The translations under genes and the position numbers were made by a program. From contig JANQPX010000066.1 of the NCBI GenBank assembly GCA_028285265.1, positions 1-41,346 on the forward strand: DNA of 41,346 nt, in the 5' to 3' direction. The notes beneath the pieces were generated by a model. That model did no database searches. It was not told the DNA's origin and was given only the letters and a program-made list of their open reading frames with translations. Source of the DNA: Geminicoccaceae bacterium (GTDB taxonomy: Bacteria > Pseudomonadota > Alphaproteobacteria > Geminicoccales > Geminicoccaceae). Shown here piece by piece: positions 7,731-16,525 of the stretch. The first letter of the stretch is position 1. Every line of letters begins with the position of its first letter.

Positions 7731-8066
7731 GTGACAGTGAATGGCTATGCCATCCAGATGACCGAACGCACCCTACCACGTGCGGGGGAAAGCGAGACGC
7801 TTTCCTTGCTCGTGCTCTATGACGGCAAAGCAATCGGCTCGGTCACTGTCGAGTGGCATGGTGAGTTTGAACTCTCCCTCTCGTCGAGCAAGTTTTTCGG
7901 CGGCAAGAGTCCCGGTATCGACAATGCCTGGCAGCTTGCCGGCCTCGTGCGGCGTGCCGTCGAGGCCGAAGACTCAAGAGGTATAACCAGCGCAGCTGAT
8001 AGCTTCATCAATGGGGATGGCGAGGATGTCACCTGGCATCTCGGGCTTGAGGCAGGTCAGCCATGA
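7731..8066 (+). CDS. Hypothetical protein, first gene of the WD40/AIM24 cluster
   Basis: About 111 aa if read from the GTG at 7731, which has a GGGGCAGG-like site 5 nt upstream; an ATG at 7758 (MTERTLPR) is the alternative. The longer frame from 7644 lacks a convincing start. The sequence suggests a small alternating beta-sheet domain (LSLLVLYDG, GSVTVEWHG, FELSLSSSKFFGG) followed by one helix (AWQLAGLVRRAVEAE). No family is recognised. Its stop overlaps the next ATG by 4 nt (ATGA), so it is translationally coupled to a chain of unknown genes and probably works with them. Confidence 0.7.
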   Translation: MTVNGYAIQMTERTLPRAGESETLSLLVLYDGKAIGSVTVEWHGEFELSLSSSKFFGGKSPGIDNAWQLAGLVRRAVEAEDSRGITSAADSFINGDGEDVTWHLGLEAGQP

Positions 8067-8548
8067 CGGGGCCGGGTGGCATGGATGGCCTCCCCGACGA
8101 ACTGCAACCGAAGCCGTTCGGCATCGCCGCCGAAATCATGGCGCGTGCCGAACGCGATCTGGTGTTCGTCGTCAAATTCCTCGGTGAGAGCCAGCACATC
8201 CTTCAGCGCCACTTTCAGAGCTTTGTGCAGACCGAACTAGAAAAACGCGGCATCACCTTTGGGGACCATCCGCTCCTCCTTCCCTTCATCGAAACCCATG
8301 GATCAGAACTCGCCGAATTTGTCGTGACAGGCATCGGCCTCCATCACCAGTTCCACCTGACGGCCTTTGAAGAGATGGCCGGCGATCCACAGCAGCTGCT
8401 ACGCCTCGACATTTGGAATACACTCCAATCTTATATCGACAAAGCCGAAGCCCATTTCATCTCCGATATCGGCGGTCTTCAGCAGATTTTGGCAGCAGTC
8501 GAAGAGGCACGCGCTCTGCGTGTTGATCTTCCGAAGGGCGAGCCATGA
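8063..8548 (+). CDS. Hypothetical helical protein of the WD40/AIM24 cluster
   Basis: A 161-aa, mainly alpha-helical, acidic protein without signal peptide or membrane segment. It is rich in histidines in the middle (GIGLHHQFHLTAFEEMAG) and ends in an amphipathic helix (GGLQQILAAVEEARAL). No family is recognised. It begins on the ATGA overlap with the previous gene and ends on another ATGA overlap with the next, so the three are strictly co-translated. Inference: a subunit or adaptor of a multi-protein assembly. The function is unknown. Confidence 0.75.
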   Translation: MTGPGGMDGLPDELQPKPFGIAAEIMARAERDLVFVVKFLGESQHILQRHFQSFVQTELEKRGITFGDHPLLLPFIETHGSELAEFVVTGIGLHHQFHLTAFEEMAGDPQQLLRLDIWNTLQSYIDKAEAHFISDIGGLQQILAAVEEARALRVDLPKGEP

Positions 8549-8847
8549 ATGACATCGCCGACCTGATGCAGGTGCGCATAGCCCTGGTCGAAAAACTTTC
8601 CGCGCTCAACTCAAAGCAGTTGCTCAACACACAAATCCGCTCGGGCATCGAGATCGAACTCCTGACCTGCATCGAAACGATCGAACGTATCGGCAAGAGC
8701 GAAACCGTTCTGAAAAAACGAACCGAGCTGGAAGCGAGCTACAAGGAGGCAGCGGACGCCTGCAACGCCTGTGAACAGGAACTGGATGCCTTGGCAGAAG
8801 ACTTGATGACGTTGGATCAACAGATCGAGCAGCAGATGGAATCTTGA
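8545..8847 (+). CDS. Small coiled-coil protein
   Basis: A 100-aa protein of almost continuous predicted helix with heptad-like spacing of leucine and isoleucine (LLTCIETIERIGKSETVLKK, then ELDALAEDLMTLDQQIEQQ). It most likely forms a coiled coil. Two cysteines (DACNACEQE) are the only other feature. It starts on a 4-nt ATGA overlap with the previous gene. Coiled-coil proteins in such blocks usually hold partners together, but no function is established here. Confidence 0.75.
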   Translation: MNDIADLMQVRIALVEKLSALNSKQLLNTQIRSGIEIELLTCIETIERIGKSETVLKKRTELEASYKEAADACNACEQELDALAEDLMTLDQQIEQQMES

Positions 8848-8915
8848 TCGCGACTTGCCCGAACCAAGGCGATGTAGTGGCGGCATACCAACACCAACGT
8901 GGAGCCGAGGAAACA

Positions 8916-10046
8916 ATGGATCGAATGGAAGCGGAAGACTTCAGCTTATTTGGTCTGCTTGGGCGATCCTGGGAACTCGACACACCGGTCGTCGATCTCA
9001 CTTTCGACAACAGCGACGGCGCCGCTGCCTTTGCTCTTGCCGATGGATCGGTAGCGATTGCCAAGACGAAAGACGCCGAACCCGCTACTAAGCGCATCCG
9101 TATCAGCGCCGAGGATGGTCGCTCGTCGATTCTCCCCCGCACCAAACCGCTGCCGCCGGTTACCAGAATAAGCGTGCAGGACGACGCGCCCGTTGCCTTG
9201 TCCGCTTACGGTAAACACGGTTTCGTCATCGGTGAGGCATCCGGTGCTCTCACCAGCCTCACCATCGGTGGCGAACGCACACCCTTTTCGAAACCGCTCG
9301 ACGCTCCGATCATCGCGCTCGAACACGTGCCAAAAACCGGCGATCTCGCCAGCATAACCGCCGATCACCGTGTAATCCTGATTCGCCGAGGCGAGATCGA
9401 GCCGATGGTCCTGGAGCACACGACGAACGTCGGCACACTCGCCTTCTCACCCGATGGCAGCCAGCTCGCCGTGGCCGGGGAAGAGCACGTAACGCTATGG
9501 AAAATCGACCAAACGCCTGAAAAGTTGATCGAATTAGGACCCTGTCAAAATCCTTTAAGCCTCGCCTGGAGTCCCGACCAGGCAAAGCTAGCACTCGGCC
9601 AAGAGAAAGCGGGGGTTACCGTTTGGCAGTTGGACAGCAGAGACCATATCACCTTCCCCGACTACCCCGCCCCGATAAGCACACTTGCCTGGACCGCCGA
9701 CAGCGAAGTTCTGGCTACGAGCGGCGCCTTTAGGATCATCGCCTGGCCACTCGACAAGTGGCGAACTAATGGCACGCATCCAACCTCTCTCGAGTCGGGC
9801 AAGCCAAGCCTCGCGGCCGTTGAGGCCCTCGCCTGCCATCCAACCCGAGCCTTGATCGCTGCTGGCTACGAGAACGGTATGCTCATCATCGCCCAGCTGA
9901 GCAAGTCCGATGAGTTGGTGATCAAAACGGAGGGCCAAGGCGCCAATGGATCACTGCAATGGTCCCACGATGCCGGCTACATCGCGATCGGCAGCAGCAA
10001 AGGCCTAGCAGCATTGATCGAGCTTCCAAAACAAATCCTCAAATAG
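8916..10046 (+). CDS. WD40-repeat beta-propeller protein
   Basis: A 376-aa cytoplasmic WD40-type propeller. Clear repeat units include LAFSPDGSQLAVAGEEHVTL ending LWKID, LAWSPDQAKLALGQEKAGVT ending VWQLD, and LAWTADSEVLATSGAFRIIA ending WPLD. The earlier part (VVDLTFDNSDGAAAFALADG) is more degenerate, giving about seven blades in all. The start at 8916 (MDRMEAEDF) has GAGG 7 nt upstream; a TTG at 8844 that overlaps the previous stop is possible. WD40 propellers are protein-binding scaffolds. The N-terminal style, a DG-rich blade without tryptophan, resembles the partial WD40 protein at the right edge (41087), suggesting they are related. Confidence 0.85.
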   Translation: MDRMEAEDFSLFGLLGRSWELDTPVVDLTFDNSDGAAAFALADGSVAIAKTKDAEPATKRIRISAEDGRSSILPRTKPLPPVTRISVQDDAPVALSAYGKHGFVIGEASGALTSLTIGGERTPFSKPLDAPIIALEHVPKTGDLASITADHRVILIRRGEIEPMVLEHTTNVGTLAFSPDGSQLAVAGEEHVTLWKIDQTPEKLIELGPCQNPLSLAWSPDQAKLALGQEKAGVTVWQLDSRDHITFPDYPAPISTLAWTADSEVLATSGAFRIIAWPLDKWRTNGTHPTSLESGKPSLAAVEALACHPTRALIAAGYENGMLIIAQLSKSDELVIKTEGQGANGSLQWSHDAGYIAIGSSKGLAALIELPKQILK

Positions 10047-10078
10047 ACAAAACAAGAGCCATCAAAGGGAGAGATGTC

Positions 10079-10279
10079 ATGGCAAAACAATTGACACAAG
10101 AAGAAATTAGTAAAGACTTATTCTTCAAGAAACTAGCCGATCTCTCAACGGAGATGATCAGCGAACATGGTAAAGACTTCACGATGGGAGCCTTGCTCTT
10201 AGCTGCGCGCTTCATTGCAGAAAACAAGCCCTTTGAGAAAGAATCGGAACATCCAGAACGTGTGAGTTCCGCAAGTTAG
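10079..10279 (+). CDS. Small hypothetical protein (66 aa)
   Basis: A 66-aa protein beginning MAKQLTQEEISKDLFFKKLA, with GGGAGAG 5 nt upstream of the ATG, which makes it a credible gene despite its size. It is helical and charged with one short hydrophobic stretch (TMGALLLAARFIAE) too short and amphipathic to be a sure membrane anchor. It lies 32 nt after the WD40 gene and is likely in the same transcript. Its base composition is more AT-rich than its neighbours. No family is recognised. Confidence 0.65.
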   Translation: MAKQLTQEEISKDLFFKKLADLSTEMISEHGKDFTMGALLLAARFIAENKPFEKESEHPERVSSAS

Positions 10280-10493
10280 TTTTGTCAGATTCTTCAATCT
10301 GGGCTCATGCGAATGCATATACTTGTAACAGCGAAAAATTTGCTTCGGCTTCTGGCCGCTCCATACTCTCAATGAGTCAATCGATGCTGAGGCGTCATGC
10401 ACTTAGCCCCAAGTGCAGCAAAACAATCCATTTGTTAGCGGAATATTAGAACATCGAAAGGACACTCATGGTGCCCTAACTTCGGAGTGCACC

Positions 10494-11483
10494 ATGGTCG
10501 ACATGTCATCGAGCCTTCAGGCCATCGCTGAAAAAGGTCGGGTCAGCGCTGAAGACGTCCTCCATCTGCGTCGACATGTCTTCGCGGACGGCGTCGTCAG
10601 CGAAACGGAAGCCAACGCCCTCTTTGACCTCGCGAACAAGGCCCCCGAAGGCGATAAGGAGTGGCCCGAATTCTTTATCGAAGCCCAGTCCCTCTATCTG
10701 GTCAAACATCGGAAACCGGCGGGCTATATCGATGATGACCAGGCCGGCGATCTCATCGGCAAGATCAGCCATGATGGCCGCATTGAAACCCGACTGGAGC
10801 TGGATCTCCTCATCAAGACACTTGAAATCGCAACCAGCGTCCCCGAAAAATTGATCACCTTCGCGCTCGATGCCGTAAAGCAGATGGTTGTTGCCGGCCA
10901 AGGCCCAACGCGCCATGGCAACGCTAAACCAGGTGTGATTACGGCCAGTGATGTTACCTACCTTCGCCGTATCCTCTATGCAGGGGCCGGGGCCGGCCAG
11001 ATAGGCATAACCCGCGGCGAAGCCGAGCTGCTCTTCGATCTTAACGACGCCACCGTCGAAGCCGAGAACGATCCCGGCTGGTCCGACCTCTTCGTTAAGG
11101 CCATCGCCAACTTCCTGATGGCCAATCTCGGCTACAAGCCGCCCACGCGCAATGAAGCACTGCGCCGCTCCGAATGGCTTGAGGACCATAGCACTGATGT
11201 CGGCGGCTTCATGAAACGCATGGTGAGCGGTGGCTTCAGCGGCATCCTCGAGGCTTACCGACAGACCGATCCGCATCAGGACTATCTCGACCGGCAGGAA
11301 GCCGCCATTCAATCGGCACAGCAAGTCACCGAACAGGAGGCGAATTGGCTGGCAGACCGCATCGGCCGAGACGGTCAGCTTCATGAAAATGAGAAAGCGC
11401 TCATCGCCTATATGGAGACGCTGGGCGCTGAACTCCCCACTCCTCTTGCCGCCCTTATCTGTCCAAACGCCAAAGCCAGCTAA
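10494..11483 (+). CDS. Helical protein with duplicated TerB-like A-B modules
   Basis: A 329-aa soluble protein. I prefer the ATG at 10494 (MVDMSSSL); the frame extends to a GTG at 10413, without clear support. It has an internal duplication. Module A at residues 18-70 (SAEDVLHLRRHVFADG, EANALFDL, W, F) recurs at 148-210 (TASDVTYLRRILYAG, EAELLFDL, W, F). Module B at 79-111 (GDLIGKISHDG, then ELDLLIKTLE) recurs near 278-310 (WLADRIGRDGQ, then EKALIAYME). The acidic DG-containing helix pairs are reminiscent of TerB/tellurite-resistance or EF-hand-like proteins, but this assignment is tentative. It lies between the WD40 and AIM24 genes. Confidence 0.75.
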   Translation: MVDMSSSLQAIAEKGRVSAEDVLHLRRHVFADGVVSETEANALFDLANKAPEGDKEWPEFFIEAQSLYLVKHRKPAGYIDDDQAGDLIGKISHDGRIETRLELDLLIKTLEIATSVPEKLITFALDAVKQMVVAGQGPTRHGNAKPGVITASDVTYLRRILYAGAGAGQIGITRGEAELLFDLNDATVEAENDPGWSDLFVKAIANFLMANLGYKPPTRNEALRRSEWLEDHSTDVGGFMKRMVSGGFSGILEAYRQTDPHQDYLDRQEAAIQSAQQVTEQEANWLADRIGRDGQLHENEKALIAYMETLGAELPTPLAALICPNAKAS

Positions 11484-11648
11484 TGGCTTGACCATCTCAT
11501 GGTCCCTCGGCCGTGGTCGCCAACCATGCCCCGCATTCCCTCAAGCGGCCCAAACGTTGGCAGCCATGTCCTTTGAGGGGGCCTGTATCGGATGGCTCGC
11601 CCAAGCCATGAAATCACGCCGAGGGAGCATCGCAAAACGGAGCGCCTG

Positions 11649-12647
11649 ATGAGCACTTGGTATTTTTCCGTTCAGGGCGAACGCAGTGGGCCCTTTGACG
11701 ACCAAACCGCCACCATCTTTGCTGAGAACAATGGGGACGCCCTTTGTTGGCGCCAAGGCTTTTCCGATTGGCGAAAGGCCCGTGATGTTCCTGTACTCAA
11801 TGGTACCATCGATCCGCTGAGCTTGTCCTTAGGCCCGCCACCCATCCGCGCCAACCAAGGTGGCCAAGCCGATGTGATCGACTACACGATCAGCGGCGAC
11901 GAAATGCAGTATGTCGAGGTCGAGCTCGATCCGGGCGAGAGTGCGGTCGCCGAGGCTGGCGCTATGATCTACAAGGATGCGGCCGTCGAGATGACGACCG
12001 TCTTCGGCGATGGCTCAGCTGCTCAGGCGGACGGCAGCTTTATGGGAAAGTTGCTCGGCGCCGGCAAGCGGCTGATCACAGGGGAAAACCTGTTTACCAC
12101 CGTCTTCACCCACCAGGGTCACCGCAAGGCCAAGGTTGCTTTCGGGGCCCCGTTCCCCGGTCATATTCTCCCCATCCATCTGTCCGACGTGAACGGACGC
12201 CTGATTTGCCAGAAGGACAGCTTTCTAGCGGCGGCCAAGGGAGTCTCGATCGGCGTTCACTTCCAACGGAAAATCATGACCGGCCTCTTCGGGGGTGAAG
12301 GCTTTGTCATGCAGTCCCTCGAGGGCGATGGCTGGGTCTTTGTTCACATGGGCGGCACCTTGATGAAGCGTGACCTGGCGCCCGGCGAAACACTGCATGT
12401 CGACAGCGGCTGCCTCGCCGCCCTGACCGACACAGTTGATTATGACATCACCCGCGCCGGCGGGGTGAAAACCATGCTGTTCGGGGGCGAAGGCCTCTTT
12501 TTTGCGTCGCTCACCGGCCCTGGCACCGTCTGGCTCCAAAGTCTTCCCTTCTCCCGCCTAGCTGGCCGCATGCTCTCAGCGGCCAATGGGCAACAAGGTG
12601 AAGGCTCGATCCTCGGGGGCGTCGGTGACCTTCTGGATGGCCGCTGA
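11649..12647 (+). CDS. GYF_2-AIM24 (DUF124/TIGR00266) fusion protein
   Basis: A 332-aa protein starting MSTWYFSVQ at 11649 with GGAG 8 nt upstream. Residues 1-45 form a GYF_2 domain (WYFSVQGERSGPFDD, later WRQGFSDW), a small module that binds proline-rich peptides. Residues about 75-320 are an AIM24 domain: YTISGDEMQYVEVELDPGES, MIYKDAAVEMTT, GENLFTTVFTHQG, GHILPIHL, ETLHVDSGCLAALTD, MLFGGEGLFFASLTGPGTVW. AIM24 proteins are beta-sandwich proteins of unclear function, often found beside TerB/TerD or vWA-type gene sets. It is the last gene of the block. The proline-rich N terminus of the convergent 785-aa protein would be a logical GYF ligand, but that is speculation. Confidence 0.88.
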   Translation: MSTWYFSVQGERSGPFDDQTATIFAENNGDALCWRQGFSDWRKARDVPVLNGTIDPLSLSLGPPPIRANQGGQADVIDYTISGDEMQYVEVELDPGESAVAEAGAMIYKDAAVEMTTVFGDGSAAQADGSFMGKLLGAGKRLITGENLFTTVFTHQGHRKAKVAFGAPFPGHILPIHLSDVNGRLICQKDSFLAAAKGVSIGVHFQRKIMTGLFGGEGFVMQSLEGDGWVFVHMGGTLMKRDLAPGETLHVDSGCLAALTDTVDYDITRAGGVKTMLFGGEGLFFASLTGPGTVWLQSLPFSRLAGRMLSAANGQQGEGSILGGVGDLLDGR

Positions 12648-12808
12648 ATGCGGCGACGGCCCAGCAGCGTCGACATCAGATTGAAGCGAACGCGCGCTCC
12701 AATAGCACTACAAAGCCGCCAGATCTGGTTCGGAAAAACACGCCGAATCCTCAATAACATCGGCCCGCAGAGAAGGCCCTCATCGGCCGGGGAGCGGATC
12801 CTTCGGAC

Positions 12809-15166
12809 TCACCCCGTGGCTGTTTGAATCTGTAACTCGCCAGGCAGAGACTGTTCGGTGTTGAGAGCAACACCCTGCAATTCGAACACGAAGTCACTGT
12901 CATGCCAACGAGCCATCAAGATGGCCACGTCCTCGGGCGTATCCTGGGCAGCAAGAACTTGGACAAAGCTCCCACCTTCCTGAGCGATGATGGCTTCGGC
13001 CTCAGCTTCTGAGTTCGCAGTATTATGCACATACTGGCGGGCCTGATCTCGCAGCTCGATCAATTCCTCAGGCGAAAAAGTGAGCTGCACATGACCGTCG
13101 GAGCCGAGAGTGTTCAGCAATTGTTGGTCGCCGCTCAGCGATCCATCAACGTTGTAACCGCCAAAGGTGCTTTGCAAGAATGTCGGTCTCTCGTCGCCAA
13201 AGACAGCGACGGCGCCCGTTTGTCCCGGAATCGCCTCACCGTTCTCATCGAGTTGATAATTGAACTGGACTGTCCGGCTATTCAGGCTGGTGGTGGCGTC
13301 AACCTGGAACGTGCCGTCGTCGAATTCGGTCATAGCATAGTTCGTATTGCTGCTATTGATCTCCCAACGCGGGCTGATGGGCCCAAGCCTGAGAGCTATC
13401 GAAGCTGAATGGCTGGAGTCGAGGACTTGCCTGGTTCCAGCGTGAATGCTGCCATCGACCGATGTGTCGGGAACTTGGCCTGACATAATGAACCGTTCGT
13501 AGGCTTCTTGCCCCTCAGGCGTGCTGAGATCCAGCTCGGCATAGGTCAAGTCATGCTCTTCCAGGGTCTTCTCTGCGTGCAATGCGACGGGTAGTCCCTT
13601 CCGCCCAAAGAAGGCCTCGTTCTCGACAGCGTCGATGGATCCTGCATAGATCGCGACACGATCCCCATCGAGACGCTGAACGCCAAATCCGAGACCATTC
13701 AGTTCCGTTACCGTTCCTTCGACGTTGAATTTCTTATAGCTCGCGCCAAGGGTCGATTGTGAGAGAAGGCTGCCGCGCAGCAAGACCGATGTACCCTGAT
13801 CCATCTCGAGCGGTTGAAGGATATTTGGTCCTGTGATGTCCCCATCCGCGATGCGAGCGCCCTGCTCCGGCGTGACAACCGCTTCGTAGGAGAGACGAAT
13901 GCCCGCCGACTCCTGATAATTGACGGAAACCGGCAGGCCCTTTCCTTGAAGAGCCGCTTTCAGCAGGGGTGACGAATCGAGGAGACGCTGAGCGCCAAGC
14001 GAAAGGCCGCCAATGGAGTCCAGTAAATCAAACCGATTAATGACTCGTTGCAGCAAGGTCTTACGCGTACCGACGCGTGCTTCGGCGTCAGCCCGAATAT
14101 CCAGCTCAAGCGTTAGGGTTTGGGTCTGATTGAAGCCAGGCCCAACCGATACCCCGGAAAGCTCTGCGCTGCCTGCAACCGTCAAATCCGCGCCAAGACC
14201 GACCGGCAAGAAGCCAGGCGTACCGACACCGCCACGCGACACTTCAAAATCGAACGTCATCCCCGGATTGAGCAACGGAGCCACGACATTCTGCGGCAAG
14301 GCGAGGAGCAGCTCTTGGGCTGCTGCCATTTGGCTTGGTGTGGGGTCCGAGGGAAGATCAATCCCTAGAGAAGACAAAAACGCGATCTGCTCAGCATCAG
14401 TGAAATTGCCGTGATCGGCGGCGACTGCCGGATTGGTTGGTGGGGCCGTCGGCCTCAATGTCGCCTCGTCTTTAATCCGAAGCAGCTCGTCCACGAATGG
14501 ATCAGCACCGTCTGCGCTTGCGGGATTGGTTCGGTTCGTGTAGTCCGCAAGCGCCGCATCAGCGATAGCGGCACGTTCCTCGTTAAACTTTCTAAGCTCG
14601 CTCTCATAGACCTCCTCGCGAAACGCCTCAGGAATATGTGCGAGGTCAGCCTTGCTCGGAGGTACCAACTTGTTCAATTCACGGACCGACGTCTTGAGTT
14701 CCGCATCTCGATAAGGCTCGAGATCCTCGTAAACATCATTCAGCTCAGCCTGGAGGTCGGGTCGAACATAGCCGCTGAATGAGTCCGTCGGCAGATTCGC
14801 AAGTTGCTGATTGAGGTCGAGGGCACGGTTCTCCAGATCGATGATCTTGTTCTGGCGATCCGCCGCCATGTTGTAGAACTTTTGATCCGATGGATCTTCC
14901 GCACGTTCGGGCTTCCCATGCGGCTTCGCTCCGGGGATTGATGGCGTTGATGCTGGTTCTGGCGGTGCAGGTTTGCTTTGCGCAGAGAGGGCAGCATCAA
15001 ATTTCTCCAGCGCCTGTTTATTACCGTTCTCCGCGGCCTTGACATAGAATTTGCGATCAGAGGCATCGACGGCAGGTGTGCTTGTCGATTGCGGGGTTGG
15101 CTTGGGCTTGGGCGGATCTGCGGGCACATCGTTGATACGAAGAAAATGGTTCATCGACAGCCCCAT
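12809..15166 (-). CDS. Large hypothetical protein (785 aa)
   Basis: An unrecognised protein starting at the ATG at 15166 with GGAG 7 nt upstream. There is no signal peptide or membrane segment. Residues 1-100 are proline-rich (PADPPKPKPTPQ, SKPAPPEPAS) and hold two copies of a short motif, DASDRKFYVKAA and DPSDQKFYNMAA. Residues about 100-230 are charged and helical (AELNDVYEDLEPYRDAEL). From about 290 to the end it is glycine- and beta-rich with alternating strands (TFDFEVSRGGVGTPGFLP, then a long TLTLELDIRADAEARVG-like sheet), suggesting one or more beta-helix or beta-sandwich domains. It is convergent with the WD40/AIM24 block. Possibilities include a secreted or surface protein exported without a classical signal, but nothing in the sequence proves it. 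Confidence 0.75.
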   Translation of the reverse strand: MGLSMNHFLRINDVPADPPKPKPTPQSTSTPAVDASDRKFYVKAAENGNKQALEKFDAALSAQSKPAPPEPASTPSIPGAKPHGKPERAEDPSDQKFYNMAADRQNKIIDLENRALDLNQQLANLPTDSFSGYVRPDLQAELNDVYEDLEPYRDAELKTSVRELNKLVPPSKADLAHIPEAFREEVYESELRKFNEERAAIADAALADYTNRTNPASADGADPFVDELLRIKDEATLRPTAPPTNPAVAADHGNFTDAEQIAFLSSLGIDLPSDPTPSQMAAAQELLLALPQNVVAPLLNPGMTFDFEVSRGGVGTPGFLPVGLGADLTVAGSAELSGVSVGPGFNQTQTLTLELDIRADAEARVGTRKTLLQRVINRFDLLDSIGGLSLGAQRLLDSSPLLKAALQGKGLPVSVNYQESAGIRLSYEAVVTPEQGARIADGDITGPNILQPLEMDQGTSVLLRGSLLSQSTLGASYKKFNVEGTVTELNGLGFGVQRLDGDRVAIYAGSIDAVENEAFFGRKGLPVALHAEKTLEEHDLTYAELDLSTPEGQEAYERFIMSGQVPDTSVDGSIHAGTRQVLDSSHSASIALRLGPISPRWEINSSNTNYAMTEFDDGTFQVDATTSLNSRTVQFNYQLDENGEAIPGQTGAVAVFGDERPTFLQSTFGGYNVDGSLSGDQQLLNTLGSDGHVQLTFSPEELIELRDQARQYVHNTANSEAEAEAIIAQEGGSFVQVLAAQDTPEDVAILMARWHDSDFVFELQGVALNTEQSLPGELQIQTATG

Positions 15167-15331
15167 AGACTCGCTCCGACCTATTGTTCATTCAATTAGC
15201 TGAAGACAGATTGCGTAACGGCTGACGGCCTGCAATCAAAAAAAGCACGCTAACTCCCTGAAAAATGCGATTTTTTCTTTAGAGCTGCATCAATTGTTAT
15301 CCGTTCTATTCCTTGGAGAAAATAAGCGACC

Positions 15332-15550
15332 TCAAAGATGCTCTAAGCCGGCAATAGCACCGAGGGCCTTTGTCCCGATGCAACCAACGGCGGAGACAAT
15401 GAATGAGATGCTGCTCTCTGTCCGGTCGCAGATCTCAAGATTGGTCTTGGCGACGTTGACATGCCAATTACCGTGATAGCCCTCCTGAAGAAATCGAAGC
15501 TCCAGGAATGCCCTGGTTCGGGCATCAGCATCTTCCGAACAGCGATCTTA
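15332..15550 (-). pseudogene. Possible gene fragment in the 15167-15553 gap
   Basis: The 387-bp gap between the 785-aa gene and the NicO gene has no start-to-stop gene. One minus-strand frame is open for about 70 codons between stops and looks protein-like (AFLELRFLQEGYHGNWHVNV, then SSISFIVSAVGCIGTKALGA) but has no ATG or GTG start and no ribosome-binding site. It may be the 3' remnant of a decayed gene, or chance. No family is recognised. A short AT-rich inverted repeat (AAAAAT-GCG-ATTTTT) lies near 15270. Confidence 0.25.
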
Positions 15551-15553
15551 TGG

Positions 15554-16525
15554 TTACAAAAGTGGATGATTGCTGATGGCCAGCGATGCGCCCAAAAGGG
15601 TGCCGCCGAAAAGCACGATCAATGCACCACCAATAATGGCAGCCAAATTCATCAAACGTCCTAAACTCCGCCCTTCCACCTCGAAGGCATTGGCAAAGGC
15701 GATGGCACTCCGTCGTGCGTAGACAGACAGAGTTGCAAGTGCCGAGATGCTGAGACCGGTTCCAAGCGACATCGCTGCGACCGCAGCGATGCCAGCGGGC
15801 AGTTGTTGCAAAGCAAAAGCAAGAATTAGAACCAAGATGGCACCGCTGCAAGGACGAATGCCAATGGACAGGATCATCGGAAAGAACTCACGGAAAGACA
15901 TTGGCGTTTCGAGCTGCTTGGCGCTCGGACCGTGTCCGTGACAACAGGATGTGTGCTCTCCTCCATGTCCATGTCCATGTCCATGTCCATGTCCATGCTC
16001 ATGTCGATTGAAGGATTCCCGGAGCCGCCATAGTCCTCGTCCGGTCAAGTAGACGCCGACAAGCATCACCAGACCATAGCTTATGACCTCCAGCTGCACA
16101 CCAAGACTCTGACTTTCCCGCATCGAGCGTTCTGCGACCAAGGCAACGCCACCAACCAACAAAATCGCAGTCAGGCCTTGAATGAAAGACGACAGGAGCG
16201 ACAGCAAGATACCACGGGCAAGTCGGCTCTCATGCGTCGCAAGGTAGGTCGTGATGACCACCTTTCCATGTCCTGGTCCGACAGCATGAAAGGCACCGTA
16301 GACAAATCCGAGGCCAACCAAACTCCAAAACGCCGTCCCGCCCGATGCCTCAACCGCCCGCACTGCTGTGGCTAAGTCCCGGTGCAGGTCACGCTGTATA
16401 TCCACGCTATAAGCGACGAGCCTGTCCCACCATAGGGAAAGATCGAATGCAATATACGCAGCTACCAGCGCCAACAACGTCAGCGTGGAGATTACGATTG
16501 GCTGTCTGATCGCAGCAACAAGCAT
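15554..16525 (-). CDS. NicO/RcnA-type nickel/cobalt (metal) transporter
   Basis: A 323-aa inner-membrane protein of the NicO family. Visible signatures are the motif FHAVGPGHGKVV at about 81-92, a histidine-rich cytosolic loop (HEHGHGHGHGHGHG and CCHGHG) and GIRPCSGAILVLILA, with about six or seven hydrophobic helices. NicO/RcnA proteins move nickel or cobalt, usually outward. The gene is preceded by a Zur-like palindrome and directly adjoins a small ORF whose TAA abuts its ATG. Inference: in this setting it may export competing divalent metals during zinc starvation, or handle zinc itself. The loop is encoded by five tandem CCATGT hexamers (15963-15992), which could change length in frame. 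Confidence 0.88.
   Translation of the reverse strand: MLVAAIRQPIVISTLTLLALVAAYIAFDLSLWWDRLVAYSVDIQRDLHRDLATAVRAVEASGGTAFWSLVGLGFVYGAFHAVGPGHGKVVITTYLATHESRLARGILLSLLSSFIQGLTAILLVGGVALVAERSMRESQSLGVQLEVISYGLVMLVGVYLTGRGLWRLRESFNRHEHGHGHGHGHGHGGEHTSCCHGHGPSAKQLETPMSFREFFPMILSIGIRPCSGAILVLILAFALQQLPAGIAAVAAMSLGTGLSISALATLSVYARRSAIAFANAFEVEGRSLGRLMNLAAIIGGALIVLFGGTLLGASLAISNHPLL
15963..15998. repeat. Hexanucleotide tandem repeat in the NicO His-rich loop
   Basis: Five exact copies of CCATGT followed by CCATGC on the plus strand, encoding alternating His-Gly on the minus strand. Because the unit is 6 bp, slippage would add or remove His-Gly pairs without a frameshift. Confidence 0.8.
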
